A stretch of DNA of 64,000 nt from Xenopus tropicalis (GCF_000004195.4 NC_030680.2:7930995-7994994), one strand, 5' to 3'; positions 11,000-22,528 are shown, counted from the first letter of the stretch. Notes: generated by a model from the sequence alone, not told the origin. A program made the numbers and translations.

Positions 11000-11500
11000 G
11001 CACTCAATAGTAAGAAATCCAAGTCCGGCTTGGGACTCCTCCAGTTACATGGGAGTAGGAGAAACAATAGGTTAGCTGAAAGCAGTTCTAATGTGTAGCG
11101 CTGGCTGAAAGCTCAGACTCAGGCACACTTTACTGCTACGCTGCAAGTTGGAGTGATATCCCCCCCCCACCCCTCAGCAGCCGATCAGCAGAACAATGGG
11201 AAGGGAGCAAGATAGCAGCTCCCAGTAGGTATCAGAATAGCACTCAATAGCAAGAAATCCAAGTCCGGCTTGGGACTCCTCCAGTTACATGGGAGAAGGA
11301 GAAACAATAGGTTAGCTGAAAGCAGTTCTAATGTGTAGCGCTGGCTGAAAGCTCAGACTCAGGCACACTTTACTGCTGCGCTGCAAGTTGGAGTGATATC
11401 CCCCCACCCCCCAGCAGCCGATCAGCAGAACAATGGGAAGGGAGCAAGATAGCAGCTCCCAGTAGGTATCAGAATAGCACTCAATAGTAAGAAATCTAAG
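11000..11500 (+). repeat. 240-bp repeat, two tandem copies
   Basis: CACTCAATAGTAAGAAATCC starts at 11001, 11241 and 11478. Each unit ends with a C-run and a GCAGCCGATCAGCAGAAC block. The same unit appears inverted at 12020-12370 and again directly inside the element at 29210-30003, which shows it is the interior of a transposon. The ends of that transposon are missing here. Confidence 0.9.
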
Positions 11501-11525
11501 TACAGCCCCCGGCAGCCAAAAACTA

Positions 11526-11760
11526 TTGCTCTTTGAGGCTCCATTTTTATTGTTATTGTTACTTTTTATTACTAGTCATATATCAGTCTCTCATTCAAAC
11601 CACTCCCTGGTTGCTAAGGTAATTTGGACCCCAGCAACCAGAAAGCTGTTGAGACTAAATAATTCAAAAATGACCAATTGCAAATTGTCTCAAAATATTA
11701 CTCTCTACATCATACTAAAATTTAATTCAAAGGTGAACAACCTCTTTACATGGCTATTAA
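11526..11760. mobile_element. degraded T2-like MITE
   Basis: It contains the GGTTGCTA / CAGCAACCAG hairpin, ACCAATTGCAAATTGTCTC and a right end of the form AAAGGTGAACAACCTCTTTA. This matches the T2-type element at 13153-13550 block by block. The left terminus is lost. Confidence 0.6.
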
Positions 11761-12019
11761 ATGGTGAATTTGAGCCCAAGTATTCCTTAAACTTTCTGAA
11801 TGATTTTCTGTTGGATCCTTGAGGGATATGGTTTTCTATGGACACAAATCAAGCTAAGTGCAGCATTATTGTATGTATGCCAAGGACTCTTAAGAGCTAG
11901 ATCTTAAATTGCAAGGGCAATCACTATTTAACCCTCTACCTCATGGCCAAACCTCCGTAACTAAATTCTTTCCATAAATTCAAAGAAAAAACTTCAGGGA
12001 CAATGTATTAATTACACTA

Positions 12020-12440
12020 TATATGGGAGCTGCTATCTTGCTCCCTTCCCATTGTTCTGCTGATCGGCTGCTGGGGGTGAGGGGGGGGGGGATATCACTC
12101 CAACTTGCAGCGCAGCAGTAAAGTGTGCCTGAGTCTGAGCTTTCAGCCAGCGCTACACATTAGAACTGCTTTCAGCTAACCTATTGTTTCTCCTACTCCC
12201 ATGTAACTGGAGGAGTCCCAAGCCGGACTTGGATTTCTTACTATTGAGTGCTATTCTGATACCTACTGGGAGCTGCTATCTTGCTCCCTTCCCATTGTTC
12301 TGCTGATCGGCTGCTTGGAGGGGGGAGGGGGGGGAATATCACTCCAACTTGCAGCGCAGCAGTAAAGAAGTTTATCAGAGCACAGGTCATATGGCTGTGG
12401 CACCCTGGGAAATGAAGAATAGGGCTAGCCCCATGGGAAA
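12020..12440 (-). repeat. inverted partial copy of the 29210-30003 element
   Basis: It carries 1.5 units of the 240-bp repeat in reverse orientation. These are followed by the sub-terminal region (CACAGGTCATATGGCTGTGG through CCCATGGGAAAAACAG) that precedes the repeats at 29290-29360. It ends before the TIR. Confidence 0.85.
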
Positions 12441-12783
12441 AACAGATTACAATGCAGAATTCCTAGGAGTTCCCTTGTTTCTAATGGCTGCAAATACCAT
12501 GAACTCTTTTTACTTCGTCATGAACTCTTTTTGCATAATTTTCCTTATTTGTATTTAGCGATAGTAATGGTTGCTGTCATATTATCTTCTTTACACAAGA
12601 CTTTTCTAGTGACTCTAGACTTTACTATCATTAACATTATAGCTCCCATTACTACTTATAGAACTGGAAGCAAAAAGAGTTCAGCATTTAGCCAAAAGAG
12701 TTCATCTTGTCTTGAACATGGTGAATTCAGTTTTTTGGGAAATAAACAGGCAACAAACGCCATAAATATATATTTTTACATTA
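12441..12783. other. non-coding spacer
   Basis: AT-rich sequence with no recognisable gene. Short direct repeats (CATGAACTCTTTTT) occur at about 12498-12531. Confidence 0.45.
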
Positions 12784-13152
12784 TCTGGACCCATGGGCGT
12801 CCGCAGAAAATTTTCCAAGGGGGGGCAAGTAAGCTAGCATCATCCTGCAACAGATAAATATATATATATTTTTTTTTTTTTTTGCAGGATGATACTAGGG
12901 GAGGCTAAATATGGCCCATACACAGACTGACCTACAGCTAATATGACACTTAGTGGATTCACTGCTGACGTAAAAAGTTAACCTCCCAACTACCTCTTGC
13001 CGTTCCCACTGACTCCCAGGGATACTGTACAAAAGTGCGGGTGGGGGTGCTTTTTTTTTTTACCCTAAAATGTTTAGTATTAGTAGTAAAAGTATTCATA
13101 CGCGCACTTCTGTTAGGGGATCTGCAAACATTTGTGTTTGGGATCAGTTAGC

Positions 13153-13550
13153 TTAAAGGGGTAGTTCGCATTCGAATTCACTTTTATTTTTAATGGTTTT
13201 TCAGTTATTTAGCTTTTTGTTCAGCAGCTCTCCATTTGGTATTTCAGCAGCTATCTGGTTGCTAGGGTCTTATTTACCCTAGCAACCAGGTAGTGATTTA
13301 AACAAGAGATGGGAATATGAATAGTTAAGGGGCCTACTTGGAAAAATAAGTAATACAAAATTATAATAATAATAAAATTGTAGCCTCGCAGAGCAATATT
13401 TTTTGGCCCCCATTTGAAATCTGTATAGAGGCAGAAGAGAAAGGCAAATTATTCAAAAAAATTAATTAGGAAGACCAATTGCAAAGTTGCTAGGAATAGG
13501 CCATTTTATAACATACTAAAGGTTAACTTAAAAGTGAACCACCCCTTTAG
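13153..13550. mobile_element. T2-type (piggyBac-like TTAA) MITE
   Basis: It begins TTAAAGGGGTAGTTCGCATT and ends in AAAGTGAACCACCCCTTTAG, near-perfect inverted ends of the TTAAAGGRR type described for Xenopus T2 elements. The last TTAA has mutated to TTAG. It includes the characteristic GGTTGCTAGGGT / ACCCTAGCAACC hairpin near 13258-13288. It is nested inside the hAT-type element at 12792-17533. Confidence 0.85.
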
Positions 13551-13593
13551 ATGTGTTTAGGTTAGTTTTATAGCAAGAAAGGCAGTGGGTACT

Positions 13594-13760
13594 GACTCCC
13601 CATTATATACAGTGAGATGCAGTCCGTATTTACAAACCCAGCACATTATATACAGTGAGACGCAGTCCGTATTTACAAACCCAGCACATTATATACAGTG
13701 AGACGCAGTCCGTATTTACAAACCCAGCACATTATATACAGTGAGGAGCAGTGGGTACTG
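13594..13760 (+). repeat. 43-bp tandem repeat, about 3.5 copies
   Basis: The unit contains CATTATATACAGTGAGACGC followed by AGTCCGTATTTACAAACCCA. It has the same length and TATATACAGTG core as the large array at 39391-41622, so both probably descend from one dispersed sequence. Confidence 0.85.
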
Positions 13761-14013
13761 ATGGCAGATATTCAGGCCCTGGCACTATAACACTGGCACT
13801 GATACACAACATTGGCCCCACTGTAACTTACTATAAATGAACAAAACAATGACAAAAAAAAAAAAAAAATAGTAAGTGCAAAAAACAACAACACATATAT
13901 AAACACACAATGAGCTTTTTCAGAGGGAAAGAGTTAACTTACCCTCCATGTGTTAGGGTAGGGGATAGATTATAAATTAAACAATTTAATGTCAGCTAGT
14001 GATTCTTTAGAAC

Positions 14014-17000
14014 TGTATAGTGCCTGTGTATAGTACCTGGGTATAGTGCCTGGGTATAGTACCTGTGTATAGTACCTGGGTATAGTGCCTGTGTATAGTG
14101 CCTGTGTATAGTGCCTGTGTATAGTACCTGTGTATAGTACCTGGGTATAGTACCTGGGTATAGTGCCTGTGTATAGTACCTGGGTATAGTGCCTGGGTAT
14201 AGTACCTGGGTATAGTGCCTGGGTATAGTACCTGGGTATAGTACCTGTGTATAGTACCTGTGTATAGTGCCTGGGTATAGTGCCTGTGTATAGTGCCTGT
14301 GTATAGTACCTGGGTATAGTACCTGGGTATAGTGCCTGTGTATAGTACCTGGGTATAGTGCCTGTGTATAGTACCTGGGTATAGTGCCTGGGTATAGTGC
14401 CTGGGTATAGTGCCTGTGTATAGTACCTGGGTATAGTGCCTGGGTATAGTGCCTGGGTATAGTGCCTGTGTATAGTACCTGGGTATAGTACCTGTGTATA
14501 GTGCCTGTGTATAGTGCCGGGTATAGTACCTGGGTATAGTACCTGTGTATAGTACCTGGGTATAGTGCCTGGGTATAGTACCTGGGTATAGCTACCTGTG
14601 TATAGTACCTGGGTATAGTGCCTGGTATAGTACCTGGGTATAGTACCTGGGTATAGTACCTGGTATAGTACCTGGGTATAGGCCTGTGTATAGTACCTGG
14701 GTATAGTGCCTGTGTATAGTACCTGGGTATAGTGCCTGGGTATAGTACCTGGGTATAGTGCCTGTGTATAGTACCTGGGTATAGTGCCTGTGTATAGTAC
14801 CTGGGTATAGTACCTGGGTATAGTGCCTGGTATAGTACCTGGGTATAGTGCCTGGGTATAGTACCTGGGTATAGTACCTGGGTATAGTACCTGGGTATAG
14901 TGCCTGTGTATAGTACCTGGGTATAGTGCCTGGGTATAGTGCCTGGGTATAGTGCCTGTGTATAGTACCTGGGTATAGTGCCTGGGTATAGTGCCTGGGT
15001 ATAGTGCCTGTGTATAGTACCTGGGTATAGTACCTGTGTATAGTGCCTGTGTATAGTGCCTGGGTATAGTACCTGGGTATAGTACCTGTGTATAGTACCT
15101 GTGTATAGTACCTGGGTATAGTACCTGTGTATAGTACCTGGGTATAGTACCTGGGTATAGTGCCTGGGTATAGTGCCTGGGTATAGTACCTGTGTATAGT
15201 GCCTGTGTATAGTACCTGTGTATAGTACCTGTGTATAGTACCTGGGTATAGTGCCTGTGTATAGTACCTGGGTATAGTGCCTGTGTATAGTACCTGGGTA
15301 TAGTGCCTGTGTATAGTACCTGTGTATAGTACCTGTGTATAGTACCTGGGTATAGTACCTGTGTATAGTACCTGGGTATAGTACCTGGGTATAGTGCCTG
15401 GGTATAGTGCCTGGGTATAGTACCTGTGTATAGTGCCTGTGTATAGTACCTGTGTATAGTACCTGTGTATAGTACCTGGGTATAGTGCCTGTGTATAGTA
15501 CCTGGGTATAGTGCCTGTGTATAGTACCTGTGTATAGTGCCTGTGTATAGTACCTGGGTATAGTGCCTGGGTATAGTACCTGGGTATAGTGCCTGTGTAT
15601 AGTACCTGTGTATAGTACCTGTGTATAGTACCTGTGTATAGTACCTGGGTATAGTACCTGTGTATAGTACCTGGGTATAGTGCCTGTGTATAGTACCTGG
15701 GTATAGTGCCTGTGTATAGTGCCTGTGTATAGTACCTGGGTATAGTGCCTGGGTATAGTACCTGTGTATAGTACCTGTGTATAGTGCCTGGGTATAGTGC
15801 CTGGGTATAGTGCCTGGGTATAGTACCTGGGTATAGTACCTGTGTATAGTGCCTGTGTATAGTACCTGGGTATAGTACCTGTGTATAGTGCCTGGGTATA
15901 GTACCTGGGTATAGTGCCTGGGTATAGTGCCTGTGTATAGTACCTGGGTATAGTACCTGTGTATAGTGCCTGGGTATAGTACCTGTGTATAGTGCCTGGG
16001 TATAGTACCTGGGTATAGTGCCTGGGTATAGTGCCTGTGTATAGTACCTGTGTATAGTGCCTGGGTATAGTACCTGGGTATAGTGCCTGGGTATAGTGCC
16101 TGGGTATAGTACCTGTGTATAGTGCCTGTGTATAGTACCTGGGTATAGTACCTGGGTATAGTGCCTGGGTATAGTACCTGGGTATAGTGCCTGTGTATAG
16201 TACCTGGGTATAGTGCCTGGGTATAGTGCCTGGGTATAGTGCCTGTGTATAGTACCTGGGTATAGTGCCTGGGTATAGTGCCTGTGTATAGTACCTGGGT
16301 ATAGTACCTGTGTATAGTGCCTGTGTATAGTACCTGGGTATAGTGCCTGGGTATAGTGCCTGGGTATAGTGCCTGTGTATAGTACCTGTGTATAGTACCT
16401 GTGTATAGTACCTGTGTATAGTACCTGGGTATAGTACCTGTGTATAGTACCTGGGTATAGTGCCTGTGTATAGTACCTGGGTATAGTACCTGTGTATAGT
16501 GCCTGTGTATAGTACCTGGGTATAGTGCCTGGGTATAGTACCTGTGTATAGTACCTGTGTATAGTGCCTGGGTATAGTGCCTGTGTATAGTGCCTGTGTA
16601 TAGTACCTGGGTATAGTACCTGGGTATAGTGCCTGTGTATAGTACCTGGGTATAGTGCCTGTGTATAGTACCTGGGTATAGTGCCTGGGTATAGTGCCTG
16701 GGTATAGTACCTGGGTATAGTGCCTGGGTATAGTGCCTGGGTATAGTGCCTGTGTATAGTGCCTGGGTATAGTGCCTGGGTATAGTACCTGTGTATAGTA
16801 CCTGGGTATAGTGCCTGGGTATAGTACCTGGGTATAGTGCCTGGGTATAGTACCTGTGTATAGTACCTGTGTATAGTACCTGTGTATAGTACCTGGGTAT
16901 AGTGCCTGGGTATAGTACCTGGGTATAGTGCCTGTGTATAGTACCTGGGTATAGTGCCTGTGTATAGTACCTGGGTATAGTACCTGTGTATAGTACCTGT

Positions 17001-17209
17001 GTATAGTACCTGTGTATAGTACCTGGGTATAGTGCCTGGGTATAGTACCTGGGTATAGTGCCTGTGTATAGTACCTGGGTATAGTGCCTGGGTATAGTGC
17101 CTGGGTATAGTGCCTGTGTATAGTACCTGGGTATAGTGCCTGGGTATAGTACCTGGGTATAGTGCCTGTGTATAGTACCTGGGTATAGTACCTGTGTATA
17201 GTGCCTGTG
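14014..17209 (+). repeat. 13-bp satellite, about 245 copies
   Basis: The units are TATAGTACCTGGG, TATAGTGCCTGGG, TATAGTACCTGTG and TATAGTGCCTGTG: two independent binary sites (A/G at position 7, G/T at position 12) on a fixed frame. The minus strand contains no stop in any frame, so it appears as a 1085-codon ORF with a 13-residue period; this is an artefact. Irregular units (12 or 14 bp) cluster at about 14510-14830. Long-range copies exist, for example 15541-15840 against 16321-16620 with about four differences. Confidence 0.97.
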
Positions 17210-17800
17210 GGATGAAAACTGCAGCAAAAGTTGAGAGTTGGTTCTCAGGTAAAGTTACAGGGGCAGATTCATCTTTTCAGTCTTTATTTCTGTTTCCAGT
17301 TTGCAAAATCTCCCGATCCCTGTGTGCATCTGTGCTCTGATTGGTCAATTTTACTGTCTGTCAAGGAAGCTGTGCTCTGATTGGTGAATCCACAAGAAGA
17401 AAGATCCAATCGGAGCACAGCAAAAACGGGCTTGAGGGGAAAGTGCAGAAACGGAGTAAGGTTTTTGTTTTTTTTGCTACTTTTCCAGGGGGGGGCAAGT
17501 GCCCCCTCTTGCCCCCTTCTGTGGACGCCCATGTCTGGACCCTTTCAGTGGAGCCACAGTGAGACTTACATGGAATGAATCTCCTGCTCCTTTTGGCCCA
17601 TCTATCTGATTAGCTGATCTGGATCAATAAACAAATTGGAGGACGGAGCTGTGGGCTGAAATTAACCCGACTCAGACTAAGTATCACTTGCTTAACATTA
17701 ACACAAATTGAAAGGGACAGCGTCATCAATTTCCCTGCCCTACTGAGCACTGATTTATGGGTTTACATTTATACGCTGTATAGGGAGAAATATTCAACAC

Positions 17801-18190
17801 TAGTGATGAGCGAATCTGTCCCGTTTGGCTTCGCCACGAAACGGCAAGAAGATTCGTGAAACGGCGAAAAATTCACGAAACTATTTTTTTTGTTGCCCGC
17901 ATCTATTTTTTTGTCACCCGTGTTTATTTTTTTGTCACCCGCATATAATTTTTCTGTCGCTAGCGCTTTTTGACATGACTGCGCCCGCTTTTGATGCAAC
18001 CGCACCCTTTTTGGACGCGACCCCGCCCTTTTTGACAGAACCGCCCCCAATTTGACGCGCAACAAAAACAAAATTTTCACAGAACAAATTTTTCCGCTGC
18101 AGATTTTCACAGAAGTTTTGCAAAACCATTCGCCAATGGCGAAATGCGGAAATCCACTGCGAATCCATGCCTGGCGAAAAAAACACCCTC
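17801..18190. mobile_element. TAGTGATGAGCGAA-family MITE, right end damaged
   Basis: The left end TAGTGATGAGCGAATCTGTC is intact. The interior contains short GTCACCCGCAT and GACATGACTGCGCCC-type repeats. The right side ends AATCCATGCCTGGCGAAAAA without the CATCACTA terminus, and no matching copy of the left flank TTCAACAC was found. Confidence 0.75.
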
Positions 18191-18617
18191 ATTTTAAAGA
18201 CCAGGTTCTGGATAAATAAATCTTTTAATATTTGGTGTCAATTAACCTCATATATATATATATATATTGTATAATAATAATTGGATATTTTATTTTTCAT
18301 GTGTTATTATTTCCTATGGTTCCCCTTTAGTAATTCTACTATACAAGAACTATGGAAACCTCTCGTGACCTACTAAATTATCCATCTTGGATCTTGTTAG
18401 GCCACCTTGTGTGTGTCAGTGGCACTGCACATGCTCAGTGGTGGCTTTGAGCTATTACAGTAGGCTGCTTCTTTCTTGAGCTTTACTTCTCCTTTACATT
18501 CCAAAAGAATCACCTCGGACTGGAAACTTTGAAGCCAAACTCCAAGAATGACCAGAAAACACCCATGCAAAATAATGTTTTTAGCTGCTCTTTCCAAAGA
18601 CAGGTAAATTTTTAGCG
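18191..18617. other. non-coding spacer with a TA microsatellite
   Basis: A (TA)n run occupies 18250-18267. The remainder is AT-rich single-copy sequence with no gene. Confidence 0.6.
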
Positions 18618-18625
18618 GATATGAA

Positions 18626-18858
18626 CAATGATGAGCGGATTTTTTCGCCAGGCATGGGTTTGCAGTGAATTTCCGCATTTCACCATTGGCCATATTTTTT
18701 TTTTTTTGGAAAACTGTGGCGCAAATAAATTTGCAGAGCGGCAAAAAAAGTTGCAGTTGAGTCAAAATGGGCGCAGTCGTGTCAAAATAGGCGCTAATTT
18801 TTCTGTTGTTTACTGAATATTTTGGCTAAGCAAAATATGACAGATTCGCTCATCGCTA
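18626..18858. mobile_element. TAGTGATGAGCGAA-family MITE with 8-bp TSD
   Basis: The left end has decayed to CAATGATGAGCGGA; the right end is TTCGCTCATCGCTA. It is flanked by the perfect duplication GATATGAA (18618-18625 and 18859-18866). Confidence 0.85.
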
Positions 18859-18884
18859 GATATGAATAAAGTCTATCGATGCAC

Positions 18885-19523
18885 AAAATAGTAATTTTCC
18901 AGGCGTGGATTCGCGCCAAATTTCCGCATTTCAACATTGCCGAATTGTTTTGCGAAAATTCACCGCAAATAAATTAGTCGCGTGGCAAACAAAATGCTGC
19001 GGCCACGCCACAAATAGGTGCTGTAGCATCGAAATGGGCTCAGTCGTGTCAAATTAGGCGTGAGACAACCGCGTTTTGCAAATTTTTCTGTTGTTTTGTG
19101 AATTGACGGTGGGACGATTCGAAAAAGTTGTGATTTTCGGACAAAACCCAGAGAAATTACTAAAGAAAGAGCTATAAGGAAAGGAACCTCTCCCATTGAC
19201 TTGTACATGAACTCCGCAAGTTTAAGGGGTACGTTTATGAACCCCCGAGCCTTCGGAAAACCACACAGGAGTTCCCAAAAAATTAGAATTTGATCATTAG
19301 GGGCACAACGACAAGAAAATTTGCAAAACAGCAAAAAATCTTGGAAACGCATTTGTCGCCCGCATTTTTTTTATTTCACCACGCCCATTTTGTCGCGACT
19401 GCGCCCAATTTGATGAGACTGCACCCATTTTGACGTTGTTCTTCTTCAGCAAATTTTTGCTCCGGTTTCTCAAAACAATTTGCCAATCGTGAAATGTGGA
19501 AATGGGACAGATTTGCTCATCAC
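18885..19523. mobile_element. partial TAGTGATGAGCGAA-family copies
   Basis: The characteristic GGATTCGC, TTTCCGCATTTC and ATTTGCTCATCACTAG segments occur in both orientations, but the left terminus is missing. About 19310-19523 is a shortened version of the unit that follows as a macro-repeat. Confidence 0.65.
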
Positions 19524-21392
19524 TAGCGACGCAACACATTTTTGCGGCAGATTTTTCAAAAAATCAAATTGCAAAAAATCAGCTAAACATGTTTGTTGGT
19601 GCGTCTTTTTTTGTTGTGACCGTGTCTATTTTGATACAACCACACTCATTTTGATGTGACTGCTAGTGAAGAGCGAATTTTTCCGCCAGGTATGGATACC
19701 CTGTGAGTTTCTGCATTTCGCCATTGGTGAATTGTTTTGCGAAACTTGTGTCCAAATTCGCTGTGGAAGAATGGAGTCAAATTGAGCGTGGTTGCATCAA
19801 AATGGGTGTGGTCACATCAGACTGGGCACAGCCGTGACAAAATGGGAGCAGTCTTGGCAAATTAGGCTCGGTGACATAAAAAAAGATGAAACAAAAAAGA
19901 TGCGCAACAAATGAGTTTCACGGATTTCCATTTCCAAATTCGTGAAACGACAAGAAAATTCGCAAAACGGCAAAAAATCTTGGAAACGCATTTGTCGTCC
20001 GCATGTTTTTATTTTACCACGCCCATTTTGTCGCGACTGCGCCCATTTGATGAGACCGCACCCATTTTGCCGTTGTTCTTCGGCAATTAATTTTCGCTCT
20101 GGTTTCGCGAAACAATTTGCCAATGGCGAAATGTGGAAATGGGACAGATTCGCTCATGACTAGCGACGCAACAAATTTTTTGCTGCAGATTTTTCAATTT
20201 GCAAAATTGCAAAAAATCAGCTAAACATGTTTGTCGGTGCATCTTTTTTTGTCGCGACCGTGTCTATTTTGACACAACCCCACCCATTTTGACATGACCG
20301 CTAGTGATGAGCGAATTTTTCCGCCAGGTATGGATTCCCTGTGAGTTTCTGCATTTCGTCATTGGTGAATTGCTTCGCGAAACTTGTGCCCAAATTTGCT
20401 GTGGAAGAATGGAGTGAAATTGAGTGTGGTTGCATCAAAATGGGTGTGGTCACGTCAGACTGGGCACAGCCGTGACAAAATGGGAGCAGTCTTGGCAAAT
20501 TAGGCTCGGTGGCATAAAAAAAGATGAAACAAAAAAGATGCGCAACAAATGAGTTTCACGGATTTCCATTTCCAAATTCGTGAAACGACAAGAAAATTCG
20601 CAAAACGGCAAAAAATCTTGGAAACGCATTTGTCACCCACATGTTTTTATTTCACCACACCCATTTTGTCGCGACTGCCCCCAATTTGATGAGACCGCAC
20701 CCATTTTGACGTTGTTCTTCGGCAGCGAATTTTCGCTCTGGTTTCGCGAAACAATTTGCCAATGGTGAAATGTGGAAATGGGACAGATTCGCTCATCACT
20801 AGCGACGCAACAGATTTTTCAATTTGCGAAATTGCAAAAAATCAGCTAAACATGTTTGTTGATGCGTCTTTTTTCTCGCGACCGTGTCTATTTTGACACA
20901 ACCACACCCATTTTGATGTGACCGCTAGTGACGAGCGAATTTTTCCGCCAGGTATGGATTCACTGTGAGTTTCTGCATTTCGCCATTGGTGAATTGCTTT
21001 GCGAAACTTGCGCCCAAATTTGCTGTGGAAGAATGGAGTCAAATTGAGCGTGGTTGCATCAAAATGGGTGTGGTCACGTCAGACTGGGCGCAGTCATGAC
21101 AAAATGGGTGCAGTCTTGGCAAATTAGGCTCGGTGGCATAAAAAAAGATGAAACAAAAAAGATGCGCAACAAATGAGTTTCACGGATCTCCATTTCCAAA
21201 TTCGTGAAACGACAAGAAAATTCGCAAAACGGCAACAAATCTTGGAAATGCATGTTTTTATTTCACCACGCCCATTTTGTCGCAACTGCGTCCAATTTGA
21301 TGAGACCACACCCATTTTGACGTTGTTCTTCCGGTTTCGCGAAACAATTTGCCAATGGCGAAATGTGGAAATGGGACAGATTCGCTCATGAC
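19524..21392 (+). repeat. three-copy macro-repeat of about 590-640 bp made of MITEs
   Basis: TAGCGACGCAACA-type starts lie at 19524, 20161 and 20800, with a fourth, partial unit at 21393 (spacings 637, 639 and 593). Each unit holds the same chain of MITE pieces, including TAGTGATGAGCGAATTTTTC and AATTCGTGAAACGACAAG. The copies differ by scattered substitutions and a deletion in the third. A composite of adjacent MITE insertions was therefore duplicated as a block. Confidence 0.85.
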
Positions 21393-21530
21393 TAGCGTCG
21401 CAATAGATTTTTGCTGCAGATTTCCGCTGAAGAAATGCGGAAATTTGCTGCGAATCCACGTCTGGGGAGAAAATTCGCTCAGCGCTATTTTCCCACTCCT
21501 CAACCAAACAAAACTCCCCAAACAAAATCC
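21393..21530. mobile_element. terminal fragment of the MITE macro-repeat
   Basis: It begins TAGCGTCGCAATAGA, then GAAATGCGGAAATTTGCTGC and AATTCGCTCAGCGCTA. It is the truncated last unit of the block. Confidence 0.65.
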
Positions 21531-22123
21531 AATTATCTGCTTATTGCACGAGTCCAAAAACTGCTTAATATTCCATCCGGGCCGTCGCTGTTGTCTGATC
21601 ATTAATCATGTTTAGTCGCACCTGCAATTATTTTTTCCTATCTTTAATATGCCAATTTTATTGCCGAGACGTCTCTCAGGAGGTTTGTAAGTGATTAAGC
21701 TTTGTTAATTGTTGCATGAATTTTCAGATTGTTTCAAAGTCAGCACGATCAAAGCAGAAAACAAGGTTACAGCCAGAGCCGGGGAAAGTTGTGATATGTT
21801 TACAAAGCCTTGGCAAACACGCCATTTAGGCTCGGAACGGTTCCTGCGAGCGACGCGGCCTCGATGCTAAACGCCGTCATTGGACGTTTTAATTAACACA
21901 GCGCCGTGGCACTAACCCAAATGGGCTAGGAGAGAGACATTAAGATTCCTCGCAGCTCATTGGGGATTAGTAGTAATGATTCTTAACATGACTCCTACCA
22001 TCAATTTGTCACTCACTCGGTAGGAATGGAGTAGACGCTGGAGACGCGGCGGGCGAGGGTTGTAGTATTACCATAGAATACATTTCATTTGCTCGGGAGA
22101 CTTTAAAGGAACAGCAGTGGTCA
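21531..22123. promoter_or_regulatory. candidate conserved non-coding region
   Basis: This is a single-copy island between dense repeats, with even composition, many CpGs (GCGAGCGACGCGGCCTCGAT) and homeodomain-type sites (GTTTTAATTAACAC, TTAGTAGTAATGATTC). It has no coding frame of note. Freedom from transposons in such a neighbourhood would suit an enhancer, but this is inference only. Confidence 0.3.
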
Positions 22124-22167
22124 GGGGCGGATTTATCAAAATGTGAGTTTAGAGCTTAATACATAAA

Positions 22168-22479
22168 GGGGCACATTTACAAAAGCACGAACGCTCGAGC
22201 GTTCCTGCAAACACTCTGAGCGTATTTTCGCCGATTGTTTCGGGCGTCCGCACGACATTTTCGGACGTTTGCACGGAAAAATCGCAAAGGTTTTACCGCT
22301 GTTTACAATTGTTCGGTACGAAAATGTCGTGACTTTCGGATCGCCAATACGATATTATCGTGACTAATACGATTTTTTCACAAGCATTTTCGGGATATTT
22401 GCGATCTTCTGAAATTTTTGTTTCCGATGCGATTTTTTCCCATTCGGGATTCGGATTTGTGGTTTAGTAAATGTACCCC
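22168..22479. mobile_element. GGGGCACATTTAC-ended MITE, 3-bp TSD
   Basis: The ends are GGGGCACATTTAC and GTAAATGTACCCC, with AAA on each side (22165-22167 and 22480-22482). The uninterrupted sequence CATAAAGACTCACC is seen in copy B. The interior is rich in CG-containing, near-palindromic words. It is related to 23444-23757 and 58815-59136. Confidence 0.8.
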
Positions 22480-22528
22480 AAAGACTCACCTACATTCTGT
22501 TAATTCCTATGGGGTTTTTAGAAGCATA

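Larger units (their letters stand above)
12792..17533. mobile_element. 4.74-kb non-autonomous hAT-type element carrying a satellite
   Basis: The left end CATGGGCGTCCGCAGAA pairs with the right end TTCTGTGGACGCCCATG, a 17-bp TIR with one mismatch. It is flanked by the perfect 8-bp duplication TCTGGACC (12784-12791 and 17534-17541). Sub-terminal GGGGGGGCAAGT blocks are present near both ends. The interior has no transposase. It holds an 11-bp hairpin (ATCATCCTGCA, 12837-12893), a T2-type MITE, a 43-bp repeat and a 3.2-kb 13-bp satellite. An 8-bp TSD indicates mobilisation by a hAT-like transposase supplied in trans. Confidence 0.88.

Noticed and set aside
14014..17209. Array of over 100 CAGGTA E2-box-like sites acting as a ZEB/Snail sink
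   Set aside because: The word is built into the satellite unit; nothing else supports a binding function.
13970..17227. 1085-codon open frame on the minus strand
   Set aside because: It is a translation of the 13-bp satellite. The period in residues equals the period in bases, all three frames are open, and no start context or domain is present.
2760..21925. Shared ATTAAAACGTCC word near 2777 and (inverted) near 21893 as a paired regulatory element
   Set aside because: The match is only about 12 bp with poor flanks, expected by chance in 64 kb of AT-leaning DNA.
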